The position numbers and the translations under genes were made by a program. From positions 496,001 through 560,000 of the forward strand of contig NZ_JBLXIJ010000001.1 in the NCBI RefSeq assembly GCF_048269545.1: a DNA stretch of 64,000 bases, given 5' to 3'. Below, piece by piece: positions 16,842-25,423 of this stretch. Source of the DNA: Halpernia sp048269545. GTDB taxonomy: Bacteria; Bacteroidota; Bacteroidia; Flavobacteriales; Weeksellaceae. How positions within the stretch are numbered: the first letter of the stretch is position 1; the number at the start of each line of letters is the position of its first letter. The notes under the pieces were generated by a model, which was not told the origin of the DNA, made no database searches, and was given only the letters and a program-made list of their open reading frames with translations.

Positions 16842-18737
16842 ATGAGAAAGAATTTATACGTTTTTAGCCTAGTTTTACTTGGCCTCTTTTTGAGTGGCCA
16901 ATTAACCTATGTCGGAAATTCTGGCTTAATTACGGTCTCTGCAAATACCTTGGTTTATAATGGAGGCGGTTTAAAAGTGGACGCTACAGGAAAATTTAAT
17001 AATTACGGCAACGTAATGATTGTAGGGACACCAAGTACAGATAAATTTGAAACCGCCGGTACTAATAATTTTGTTCTTAAGCTTACAGATCCAGCAAATT
17101 TTACTACAAGTAGTTATGGTCAATTATATATTTCTGGATTAACACAAAGTGATATCACAGGTAATGTATATAAAGAATATAGAGATACAAAGCAAGGGAC
17201 TTATCAACAAATTGGCTTACCTTTTTACAATAAAACATTAAATACATTAAACTCAGAATTAGGAAAAACGTTTTCTAATACAAGATATTCTCAAAATGAA
17301 ATTTTAAAATACGATCAGGAATATGTAGTTGCAAGAAATACAAATATTAATACCGATATAACAGATCCTGCAGCGTATTATATGCTTGGAACTTTAAATT
17401 TAGATACAGCCAATCCTCCAGGTGGAGCAACAGGTGTTTACACTTTAATGGGTAAGCCATTTGCAGAAGGAATTTCTAAAACTCTTACAGGAGCAGCATC
17501 AAAAGTTGCTACTTTTGGAGTTAACGGAACTGCACGAAACATCTATAATGAAAAGTTTAACACATATTTGCAGGATGATTGGGATGGAGCAACTCCATGG
17601 ACGGGTAATTATGGTAAAAATATTTATCAGTATTCTAACCCTTATCTCACAAACTTAGATTTATCTTGGATTTATAAAGATACACCAGATAATGATGGAA
17701 ATTATATAAATAATATTCAAGGGATAAGATTTTCACCAGGAGTAACTTACGGAAGCACAACAGTTGGGTCATATAGTACCAATGCACAATATGTTACTTT
17801 TGCTTCCGGTGTAGCCACAGGAGATTTGTCCGGATTAATTATTAAACCTTTGCAGACTTTTGTAATTAAATTGACAAATAGTACATCTGCAACTTTAAAT
17901 TTTGATAAATTAAGAAGATTCAAGAATGTTGTTAGAGCAGGTTCAAATTATTCTGTAACGGCAGCAAAAAACTCCGATAGAGCAACTTCAACTGTAAAAC
18001 AATTAGGTGTTATCGCTTACAATGCAGCTGGTGAAGAAATGGGAAGAACTTATTTTGTCGTTTATAATAATGGTGTTACCGGGTATAATCCACAAACCAG
18101 CACACAGGTTCTAAATGACAATACAAATATAATTGGAACTTATGAAGAAAAACCAGTAGAAGGAGGTTTTGACGATTATTATGCAGGTTTATATTGGTTA
18201 TACATTAATGAAGTGAACGAACAAGATTTTAAAGGAAAATCAGTGCCATTGTCGCTTTATAGTGATAATATCAAGACATTAAAATTTGAAATTAGAGAAA
18301 ATGAAAATCTTTTAGCAGAGGATGCTTCAAATCTTTCTACGGGAATTGGTTTTTATTATAAAGAAGAAAATGGTGATGTGAAAAAAATATCACAAGGAAT
18401 GTCAATTCCTACAACAGTTTTAGATAACTACGCAGAATATGGATTATATTATGGCAAACCAGATTCTTATTTAGCAACGGGATCCACAGTTAAAAAACAA
18501 AATAGAACACAAGTGGTTTATAATCCACAAATAGATAATTATATTATAAGATTTGACCCTAATTGGAAAAAAGCTGACGTTCAAGTTTATGATATGAGCG
18601 GAAAACTAATTCTATCTAAGAAAAATGTTTCGACGGGTAATGATTTTGTTTTAGAACTAGAAAAAGAAACCCGAGCTTATATTGTAAATACAATTTCTGA
18701 AAAAGGAGAAAAGTCCTCAGTAAAAATTATCAGATAA
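16842..18737 (+). CDS. Secreted protein with T9SS type A sorting domain
   Basis: A 631-residue protein with an N-terminal signal peptide (MRKNLYVFSLVLLGLFLSGQ) and a C-terminal sorting domain of about 70 residues (WKKADVQVYDMSGKLILSKK, ending VKIIR). The sorting domain directs export by the type IX secretion system. The middle starts as a repetitive beta-rich region (SGLITVSANTLVYNGGGLKV). I recognise no enzymatic domain. A TACCTTTG box at 16783-16790 is the likely -7. A 5 bp inverted repeat at 16797-16812 lies in the leader. It is probably a cell-surface or released structural protein. Confidence 0.85.
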   Translation: MRKNLYVFSLVLLGLFLSGQLTYVGNSGLITVSANTLVYNGGGLKVDATGKFNNYGNVMIVGTPSTDKFETAGTNNFVLKLTDPANFTTSSYGQLYISGLTQSDITGNVYKEYRDTKQGTYQQIGLPFYNKTLNTLNSELGKTFSNTRYSQNEILKYDQEYVVARNTNINTDITDPAAYYMLGTLNLDTANPPGGATGVYTLMGKPFAEGISKTLTGAASKVATFGVNGTARNIYNEKFNTYLQDDWDGATPWTGNYGKNIYQYSNPYLTNLDLSWIYKDTPDNDGNYINNIQGIRFSPGVTYGSTTVGSYSTNAQYVTFASGVATGDLSGLIIKPLQTFVIKLTNSTSATLNFDKLRRFKNVVRAGSNYSVTAAKNSDRATSTVKQLGVIAYNAAGEEMGRTYFVVYNNGVTGYNPQTSTQVLNDNTNIIGTYEEKPVEGGFDDYYAGLYWLYINEVNEQDFKGKSVPLSLYSDNIKTLKFEIRENENLLAEDASNLSTGIGFYYKEENGDVKKISQGMSIPTTVLDNYAEYGLYYGKPDSYLATGSTVKKQNRTQVVYNPQIDNYIIRFDPNWKKADVQVYDMSGKLILSKKNVSTGNDFVLELEKETRAYIVNTISEKGEKSSVKIIR

Positions 18738-18763
18738 TTAGGCTTGCGAATCCACAAAATGAA

Positions 18764-18988
18764 ATGAAAAGTAAATTTATTATTAAAATATTAGGAACTC
18801 TTGTATTATTTTTTACTATTGGTATAAACTGTCTTTACGCAGGTCCACCAAGACCGGGTGGCGGTGGAGTTATCGGTCCAGGAGCGCCACCTACAAGTCC
18901 AATAGATATGTATGAGATAATTCTTTTCGTAATCGCAATTGTTTTAATTTTCTATTTTTATAAAAAAAATAAGTTGAGTAAAATATAA
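18764..18988 (+). CDS. Tiny signal-peptide/Gly-Pro linker/membrane-helix protein
   Basis: A 74-residue protein: a signal peptide (about 1-26), a short linker PPRPGGGGVIGPGAPP, then one membrane helix (about 49-66) and a basic tail KKNKLSKI. This layout (cleaved signal, Gly/Pro linker, helix, Lys-rich end) resembles a minimal membrane-anchored tail. It lies 26 bp after the T9SS type A gene, so the two are likely co-transcribed. No known family was recognised. Confidence 0.7.
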   Translation: MKSKFIIKILGTLVLFFTIGINCLYAGPPRPGGGGVIGPGAPPTSPIDMYEIILFVIAIVLIFYFYKKNKLSKI

Positions 18989-19012
18989 TTTTAATGTATA
19001 TTTAACCTATTG

Positions 19013-19042
19013 TCTCGCAGAGTTTTCTGTGAGATTTTTTTA
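19013..19042 (+). terminator. Terminator after the T9SS type A operon
   Basis: 8 bp stem TCTCGCAG/CTGTGAGA (one G-U pair) at 19013-19034, followed by seven T. It ends 11 bp before the TlpA-like gene start. Confidence 0.75.
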
Positions 19043-19052
19043 TATTTACATC

Positions 19053-20339
19053 ATGAAAAAGTTTGTAATATTTATTATTGTTTTTTGTGGATCTTTTTTG
19101 AATGCGCAATTTACAGTTAGCATAGATTCTCCAGATGCAAAGCTAGGTGATGAAGCCTATCTTTATACTTTAAATGGATCCAAAGATGTATTATCTTCAA
19201 AGTCTATAAAAGACAATAAAGGATGGTCATTTTCTGTTCCAAATTCTTATGAAGGAATGATGAAAATTTATCTACCAAAAGGAAATAATGCAATCAATCT
19301 CATTTCTGAGAATAAAAATGTGAATATCAGTTTCAATTTATCTGGTGACAAAATTTCAACCATAAAATACATTGATAATTCTAATCGTATAATGAATGAA
19401 GTTCAAGATATAATGCAGAAAAAGGAAATAATTCTTCCCGCTCTTTATCAAATGATTAGCTATTATAGAGTAGATTCACCTTTTAAAAGCGCTCTTAATC
19501 AAGAAATTGAAAGATTATCTCAAAATGTTGTTTATGATAAATCTTCTCATCCTTTTATTGCTTTTTATAACGATAATTATAAAAAATTTTTAGCTCCAGA
19601 TGCAACTTCACCAATAATCTCTGAACAAAACATTATAGATTTTATTACAAACTCTAATGAAATGTTAGAAAGCTCTTCTCTTTTAAAGCCAATTTTACTT
19701 TCATATTTAAATAATGCTCCAAAAGCATCAGTTACAACTTCAATAGATAAACTTTTAAAAGCCGTAAATGTTGAATCTCCACGCGGTCAAACCGTATTAT
19801 CAGAACTTATTGAAATCTTTGATACTTACGAAATGGAAGATCTCAAAAAGAAATATCTTGCCGAAGCGACTAGTTTAAAATGTACAATTAATGATCGACT
19901 TGCCGGAACAATTGCCACAAATAAAAACGTTGAATTAGGAGCCACATTCCAAAATTATACTTTTACAAATCCTAAAAATACTTCTGCAAAATCAATTTAT
20001 GATGTAAAAGCATCAAAGAAAATCATTATGTTTTGGTCATCTACTTGTTCTCACTGTGAAGCAGAATTACCAAAATTAATTGAAAAATATGCAACCTTAA
20101 AAGCTCAGAATATTCAAATTATTGGTCTCTCATTAGATAATGACAAAGAAGCATATGAAAATCGAGTGAAAGATTTACCTTGGATTAATGATGCAGAAAT
20201 TAGAGGTTGGAATAGTTCTTACGCAGAAAAGTATAATGTGCACGCCACGCCGACTTATTTTATTTTAGATAGTAACAATAAGATCATCGCAAAACCCGAT
20301 CACGTGGGCGATGTAATTAATTTCCTAAAACTAAAATAA
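19053..20339 (+). CDS. TlpA-like thioredoxin-fold secreted protein
   Basis: A 428-residue exported protein with a signal peptide (MKKFVIFIIVFCGSFLNAQ). The start is the ATG at 19053, because the earlier in-frame ATG at 19029 lies in the terminator tail and only lengthens the signal. Residues about 300-428 form a TlpA/AhpC-TSA thioredoxin domain with FWSSTCSHC (Cys332, Cys335) and cis-Pro segment HATPTYFIL. The N-terminal part is a beta-rich DUF4369-like region followed by helices. It probably acts in periplasmic disulphide reduction. Confidence 0.88.
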   Translation: MKKFVIFIIVFCGSFLNAQFTVSIDSPDAKLGDEAYLYTLNGSKDVLSSKSIKDNKGWSFSVPNSYEGMMKIYLPKGNNAINLISENKNVNISFNLSGDKISTIKYIDNSNRIMNEVQDIMQKKEIILPALYQMISYYRVDSPFKSALNQEIERLSQNVVYDKSSHPFIAFYNDNYKKFLAPDATSPIISEQNIIDFITNSNEMLESSSLLKPILLSYLNNAPKASVTTSIDKLLKAVNVESPRGQTVLSELIEIFDTYEMEDLKKKYLAEATSLKCTINDRLAGTIATNKNVELGATFQNYTFTNPKNTSAKSIYDVKASKKIIMFWSSTCSHCEAELPKLIEKYATLKAQNIQIIGLSLDNDKEAYENRVKDLPWINDAEIRGWNSSYAEKYNVHATPTYFILDSNNKIIAKPDHVGDVINFLKLK

Positions 20340-20344
20340 ACCTT

Positions 20345-20374
20345 TTTGTAACTCGCAATAATTTTTTATATTTG
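20345..20374 (+). promoter_or_regulatory. Promoter of tRNA-Met
   Basis: TTTG (20345-20348), 18 bp spacer, TATATTTG (20367-20374). Confidence 0.7.
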
Positions 20375-20389
20375 CACCACCTTAAAAAA

Positions 20390-20463
20390 GGCGAGGTAGC
20401 TCAGTCGGTTAGAGCGCAGGATTCATAACCCTGAGGTCACGGGTTCAATTCCCGTCTTCGCTA
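20390..20463 (+). tRNA. tRNA-Met (anticodon CAT), elongator type
   Basis: D-stem GCTC/GAGC, anticodon CAT at 20424-20426 in loop TTCATAA, T-stem ACGGG/CCCGT, discriminator A. The acceptor begins with a G1-T72 wobble and the anticodon stem closes with an A31-C39 mismatch. It is not an initiator, since the stem lacks three G-C pairs at its base. Lysidine-modified tRNA-Ile2 (CAT) cannot be fully excluded. No CCA is encoded. Confidence 0.9.
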
Positions 20464-20469
20464 CAAAGC

Positions 20470-20506
20470 AAATCCGCAGGCATGTTTGTCTGCGGATTTT
20501 TTTTTG
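20470..20506 (+). terminator. Terminator of tRNA-Met
   Basis: 10 bp stem AAATCCGCAG (20470-20479) with CTGCGGATTT (20490-20499), then a T run to 20505. Confidence 0.85.
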
Positions 20507-20509
20507 AAA

Positions 20510-20615
20510 TTAGGAGCAACACAATTTTCGCTTTGTTCACCACTTTACCCGCTATCCATTTCAAGTCCTCAGTCGCCTACGGCACCTTCCGGGCTTTCCA
20601 TTTCTATCGGGGCTA
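20510..20615 (-). repeat. Dispersed intergenic hairpin element, copy 2
   Basis: Read on the minus strand it begins TAGCCCCGATAGAAATGG (20615-20598) and ends GCTCCTAA (20517-20510). The start matches copy 3 (61275 on, TAGCCCTGATTGAAGTGG) at 15 of 18 positions and the end is identical. The central hairpin sequence differs. It fills most of the non-coding gap between the tRNA-Met terminator and the next gene. Confidence 0.6.
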
Positions 20616-20714
20616 TGTTGAGGTTTGTTTTTTCTTCCGAAGTCAAGATTGATCATCCTCGATAAAAATAAAATCGAATTTCAGTCGAACTTTCCTCAAA
20701 TTTTTAAAATTGTA

Positions 20715-21371
20715 CTAATAATCTTCAAGTTGCGATTTCAGACTTCGAAAAACTTTTTTGTTGAGCAAAATATCCATACTTTCCGTTACATTCGGATAAT
20801 CCGGGGGATTCAGCATATCTTTCTTTGTTATATTTTGGTATTTAGAAACATAGAATTCTTTTTTCAAAACATTGGTATTTGTATCCATCCAAAAATTAGT
20901 GAAAGTGATATTTGTTCTCTTGTCACCATTAAAAGCACCAACTTTTTCCAGCTCCAATCCGTACTGTCCTTTTACAACCATTAGTTCATCCACATCATAC
21001 TTTTCTTTAAACTGGCGGAAATCTATTTTCTTTTTTGTCGCCGTAAATACAGAAAAATTTTTCGCATCTATCGTATCATGAAGTACAACCACCTCGTATC
21101 CTTTTTCTTTTAACGTGTTAATATAGAATTCCTCCAGTCTTGGCAACGGATTAGCTTTTTCTGTCCCTAAAAATTGTATTAAATCGTAGAATTTATCATC
21201 CTTACTTACATCTCTATCAGTTCCGCCAGTACCATACATAGCTTGTTTGTAAATTTTATAGGGCCCGTCGATATTGAATATGATGCCGATCTTTTTCGCT
21301 GATTGCTGTGCAAACGCCGTGGCTGTAGTCAAAGAGAAAATAGCCAGTAGTAATATTTTAAAAGATTTCAT
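20715..21371 (-). CDS. Secreted protein of unknown function
   Basis: A 218-residue protein with signal peptide MKSFKILLLAIFSLTTATAFAQ. I start it at the ATG at 21371 so that the signal begins with the Lys residue; an earlier ATG at 21395 lies in the terminator hairpin. The mature part has a Rossmann-like feel (KIGIIFNIDGPYKIY, then YEVVVLHDTIDAKNFSVF), but I do not recognise a family. A TATATTTG at 21382-21375 sits only 4 nt before the start. It is co-oriented with icmF but separated by a terminator. Confidence 0.75.
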   Translation of the reverse strand: MKSFKILLLAIFSLTTATAFAQQSAKKIGIIFNIDGPYKIYKQAMYGTGGTDRDVSKDDKFYDLIQFLGTEKANPLPRLEEFYINTLKEKGYEVVVLHDTIDAKNFSVFTATKKKIDFRQFKEKYDVDELMVVKGQYGLELEKVGAFNGDKRTNITFTNFWMDTNTNVLKKEFYVSKYQNITKKDMLNPPDYPNVTESMDILLNKKVFRSLKSQLEDY

Positions 21372-21381
21372 GCACAAATAT

Positions 21382-21413
21382 AAAAAATCTCTCAAACTTT
21401 TGAGAGATTTTTT
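21382..21413 (-). terminator. Terminator after icmF
   Basis: Near-perfect inverted repeat AATCTCTCAA/TTGAGAGATT flanked by A and T runs on both strands. On the minus strand it ends 40 bp past the icmF stop. Confidence 0.8.
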
Positions 21414-21452
21414 ATATTACATGAATCTTGAATCTGATGTAGGAGTTCTATC

Positions 21453-24400
21453 CTACATATTCCGTCTATATCTTCCGCCCACTTCAAATAGCGCATTGGT
21501 AATTTCACCCAAAGAACAATATTTTCCGGCTTCCATCATTATTTCAAATAAATTTTCTTGGTTGACTGCCGCCAGTTGGAGTTCTTTTAAAATTTCTCTG
21601 GATTTTTCAGCGTGTGCTTTTTGATAATTTTTCACATTAGCAATCTGGATTTTTTTCTCTTCGTCTGTGGAACGAATGACTTCTTTCGGTAAAACTGTTG
21701 GCGAACCATCTTTTCCTAAAAATGTATTCACGCCAATAATCGGAAATTCTCCCGTATGTTTCATCCACTCATAATGCATTGATTCTTCTTGAATTTTTGA
21801 ACGTTGATACATCGTTTCCATCGCTCCCAAAACGCCACCGCGTTCTGTAATTTTATCAAATTCTGCATAAACTGCTTCTTCCACTAAATCCGTTAATTCT
21901 TCAATAATAAACGAACCTTGCAACGGATTTTCATTTTTAGCCAAACCTAATTCTTTGTTTATAATTAATTGAATCGCCATTGCTCTACGAACAGATGCCT
22001 CAGTTGGAGTTGTAATCGCTTCATCATATGCGTTTGTATGGAGAGAATTACAATTATCGTAAATTGCATAAAGCGCTTGAAGCGTTGTTCTGATATCATT
22101 AAAATCAATTTCTTGCGCGTGCAAAGAACGTCCAGAAGTTTGAATATGATATTTTAACATTTGACTTCTTTCATCTGCACCATATTTTATTTTCATCGCT
22201 TTTGCCCAAATTCTTCTTGCAACCCTTCCAATTACAGCATATTCTGGATCAATTCCGTTGCTGAAAAAGAAAGATAAATTTGGCGCAAAATCGTTAATAT
22301 TCATTCCGCGACTTAAATAATATTCTACATAAGTAAAACCATTTGAAAGCGTAAAAGCCAATTGTGAAATTGGATTTGCGCCAGCTTCCGCAATGTGATA
22401 ACCTGAAATGGAAACGGAATAAAAGTTTCTTACTTTTTCATCAATAAAATACTGCTGCACATCGCCCATTAATCTCAATGCAAATTCTGTGGAAAAAATA
22501 CAGGTGTTTTGCGCTTGATCTTCTTTTAAAATATCTGCTTGCACGGTTCCACGAACAGTTGCGATTGTTTTATTTTTAATTTCTGCATAAATTTCTGGCG
22601 ATAAAATTTCATCACCAGTTAAACCTAAAAGTTTTAAACCTAAACCATTATTATTTGGTGGTAATTCACCTGTATAAACGGGTCTTTTTAAATTTTTATC
22701 GTCGTATTTTTCTTTTAATCTTGCTTCAACTAGTTTTTCTAAACCGTTTTCAGAAATATATTTTTCACAATTTTGATCAATAGCCGCATTCATAAAAAAA
22801 GATAGAAGCATCGGCGCAGGTCCATTTATTGTCATAGAAACGGAGCACATTGCATCCACTAAATCAAAGCCAGAATATAATTTTTTCGCATCATCTAAAG
22901 TTGCAATAGAAACACCCGCATTTCCAATTTTTCCGTAAATATCGGGTGGCAAAGCTGGGTCTTGTCCGTAAAGTGTAACAGAATCAAACGCTGTTGAAAG
23001 TCTTTTTGCAGGCATATCTGCAGAAACATAATGAAATCTTCGGTTCGTTCTTTCTGGTCCGCCTTCACCTGCAAACATTCTGGTCGGATCTTCGCCAGTT
23101 CTTTTAAAAGGATAAATTCCTGCTGTAAAAGGAAATTGTCCAGGAACATTTTCTTGTCCTTTCCATTGAATTAAATCTCCCCAATCTTGAAATTTAGGCA
23201 AAGCAATTTTTGGAATTTTTAAACCAGATAAACTTTTAGTAGAAGTTTCTGCTTTTATTTCTTTGCCACGCACAAAATAAGAGTAAAAATCTTCTTTCAT
23301 TTGTTCCTTAAAATTCTTCCATCCTTTTAAAAATAGAATATTTTCTTCTGATAAATCTTTTTTAGTCTTCAGATAGACTTTTTCTAATTTATCTGAAGTT
23401 GCTTTATCATCGGTAATTAGTTTTCTCGTTCCATCAATAAGATATAATTTTTTCGCTGTTAAAGCTTGGTTTTTCACATCTTCATCATATTCTCGGTTAT
23501 TATCAACGATTTCTGATAAGTAGCGAACTCTTCTCGGCGGAATAATTGTGGTTTCTTCTTGATGATTTTGCTCCACATATTCTTGGAAATTTAATTCTGG
23601 AAATTTTTCATTTAATTTATTAATTAGAATATTAAATAATTCCGTGGTTCCCCAATCATTAAACTGACTTGCTTTTGTAGAAAAAACTGGCATCTCATCT
23701 AATTTTTTATCAAATAAAAGATGATTTCTTTGATATTGTTTTCTCACCGCTTGAATCGCGTCTAAAGCGCCACGTTTATCGGACTTATTTAAAGCAATTA
23801 AATCCGCATAATCCAACATATCAATTTTTTCCAATTGTGTAGAAGCACCATATTCCGGTGTCATCACATACATTGAAAGATCGGCGATGTCTGTAATTTC
23901 AGAACCAGATTGTCCAATTCCCGAAGTTTCTAAAATGATTGCATCTGGTTCGGCTAATTTTAAAATATTTAAAGCGGAATGAATGTACGGAGAAACCGAA
24001 ACATTATTTTCACGCGTCGCCATCGAACGCATATAAACGCGTTTGTCATTTATAGAATTCATTCTAATTCTATCGCCCAAAAGCGCACCGCCCGTTTTTT
24101 TCTTGGATGGATCAATAGAAATTATCGCAATTTTTTTCTCTGGATTTGAGCGTAAAAATCTTCTAACTAATTCGTCGGTCAAGGAAGATTTTCCCGCGCC
24201 GCCCGTTCCAGTAATTCCTATAATTGGGATTTTAGAATATTTTTCATTTTCTAAAACTGTAGAATCTATTTTTTTAACTAAATCTTGTTTTTCATCAGAA
24301 AAATTTTCAACCGCAGAAATAACTTCCGCAATGGTTTTAGAATCTTCAAATTTAATTTTATCTAAATCTGAAACTTCAATATTTTTTCCTGTTGCAAAAT

Positions 24401-24827
24401 CACTTTGTTTTACCAAATCATCTATCATTCCCTGTAAACCGAGTTCTCTTCCGTCATCGGGCGAGTAAATTCTGTCAATCCCATAATCCATTAAATCCTT
24501 AATTTCTTCGGGTAAAATTACACCGCCGCCACCGCCAAAAATCTTGATTTGTGGCGCATTTTTTTCCCGCAATAAGTCATAAATATATTTAAAATATTCA
24601 TTGTGACCGCCTTGATAAGAAGTTAAAGCAATTGCATTTGCATCTTCTTGAATGGCACAATTCACAACTTCTTCCGCAGATTTATCGTGACCAAGATGAA
24701 TAACTTCGCAACCTGTTCCTTGGATTACGCGGCGCATAATATTGATTGCCGCATCGTGTCCATCAAAAAGTGAAGCTGCAGTTACAATTCTTACTTTATT
24801 TTTTGGAGAATAATTTTCAGTTGACAT
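21453..24827 (-). CDS. icmF: Fused adenosylcobalamin-dependent acyl-CoA mutase with GTPase domain (IcmF type)
   Basis: A 1124-residue three-domain protein. Residues 1-140 are a cobalamin-binding domain with FDGHDAA (His24 coordinates cobalt). Residues about 195-415 are a MeaB/ArgK-like GTPase chaperone (GTGGAGKSS 207-215, NKSD 347-350). The remaining part is the mutase barrel with FPFTAGIYPF at 565-574. This order (B12, G-domain, mutase) is IcmF, which rearranges isobutyryl-CoA and n-butyryl-CoA. Phe567 where methylmalonyl-CoA mutase has Tyr also points to IcmF. A -7 box TATCTTTG lies at 24854-24847. Confidence 0.9.
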   Translation of the reverse strand: MSTENYSPKNKVRIVTAASLFDGHDAAINIMRRVIQGTGCEVIHLGHDKSAEEVVNCAIQEDANAIALTSYQGGHNEYFKYIYDLLREKNAPQIKIFGGGGGVILPEEIKDLMDYGIDRIYSPDDGRELGLQGMIDDLVKQSDFATGKNIEVSDLDKIKFEDSKTIAEVISAVENFSDEKQDLVKKIDSTVLENEKYSKIPIIGITGTGGAGKSSLTDELVRRFLRSNPEKKIAIISIDPSKKKTGGALLGDRIRMNSINDKRVYMRSMATRENNVSVSPYIHSALNILKLAEPDAIILETSGIGQSGSEITDIADLSMYVMTPEYGASTQLEKIDMLDYADLIALNKSDKRGALDAIQAVRKQYQRNHLLFDKKLDEMPVFSTKASQFNDWGTTELFNILINKLNEKFPELNFQEYVEQNHQEETTIIPPRRVRYLSEIVDNNREYDEDVKNQALTAKKLYLIDGTRKLITDDKATSDKLEKVYLKTKKDLSEENILFLKGWKNFKEQMKEDFYSYFVRGKEIKAETSTKSLSGLKIPKIALPKFQDWGDLIQWKGQENVPGQFPFTAGIYPFKRTGEDPTRMFAGEGGPERTNRRFHYVSADMPAKRLSTAFDSVTLYGQDPALPPDIYGKIGNAGVSIATLDDAKKLYSGFDLVDAMCSVSMTINGPAPMLLSFFMNAAIDQNCEKYISENGLEKLVEARLKEKYDDKNLKRPVYTGELPPNNNGLGLKLLGLTGDEILSPEIYAEIKNKTIATVRGTVQADILKEDQAQNTCIFSTEFALRLMGDVQQYFIDEKVRNFYSVSISGYHIAEAGANPISQLAFTLSNGFTYVEYYLSRGMNINDFAPNLSFFFSNGIDPEYAVIGRVARRIWAKAMKIKYGADERSQMLKYHIQTSGRSLHAQEIDFNDIRTTLQALYAIYDNCNSLHTNAYDEAITTPTEASVRRAMAIQLIINKELGLAKNENPLQGSFIIEELTDLVEEAVYAEFDKITERGGVLGAMETMYQRSKIQEESMHYEWMKHTGEFPIIGVNTFLGKDGSPTVLPKEVIRSTDEEKKIQIANVKNYQKAHAEKSREILKELQLAAVNQENLFEIMMEAGKYCSLGEITNALFEVGGRYRRNM

Positions 24828-24982
24828 AATAATTTTTGATAAAGTCCAAAGATAAACATTCTAGAAAAAACTAAAAGGAATTTGGAGTGTTGATTTTTTT
24901 AAAAGAAATTATTTAAAATAGACTTTTAAGACATCAAATCTGAGATTCTTACCTTTGTAGAAGATTTTTATAAAATTTAATT

Positions 24983-25423
24983 ATGTTAGAAATTAAAACT
25001 TATACTTTTGAAAAAAAACCTTCGGCTTCCGAAAAAGAAGCTGTAGTAAATTTTCTTTTTAAAAGTTTAGAGGAATATGGTGATCCAAAAGAAGATATTT
25101 TAAAATGTATGAATTACGCGTTAAAAGAAACTGAATCTTTTGGAGGATTTATTTGTGTCGCTTTTTTGGAAGAGAAAATTGTTGGAGCAGCCATAATTAA
25201 TAAAACAGGAATGAAGGATTATATTCCAGAAAATATTTTGGTTTACATTGCTACAGATTCAGAAAAACGGGGACAAGGAATTGGGCGACAATTAATGGAA
25301 AAAGCCATCGAAACGGCAGAAGGAAATATTGCATTACACGTGGAACCCAATAACCCCGCCAAGAAATTATACGAAAAATTGGGTTTTACCAACAAATATT
25401 TAGAAATGAGACTGGTAAAATAA
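24983..25423 (+). CDS. GNAT-family N-acetyltransferase
   Basis: A 146-residue acyl-CoA-dependent acetyltransferase. The acetyl-CoA loop RGQGIGRQLMEKAIE is near residue 95, and the C-terminal LHVEPNNPAKKLYEKLGF segment is typical. The substrate is unknown. Its stop overlaps the start of the racemase-like gene (TAATG), implying coupled translation, so it may act on the same amino acid. A TACCTTTG box at 24950-24957 is a possible -7. Confidence 0.9.
   Translation: MLEIKTYTFEKKPSASEKEAVVNFLFKSLEEYGDPKEDILKCMNYALKETESFGGFICVAFLEEKIVGAAIINKTGMKDYIPENILVYIATDSEKRGQGIGRQLMEKAIETAEGNIALHVEPNNPAKKLYEKLGFTNKYLEMRLVK

Noticed and set aside
20625..20984. 119-residue plus-strand open frame after tRNA-Met
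   Set aside because: Antisense to the secreted protein at 20715-21371 and overlapping the repeat end; no promoter and no resemblance to a protein family.
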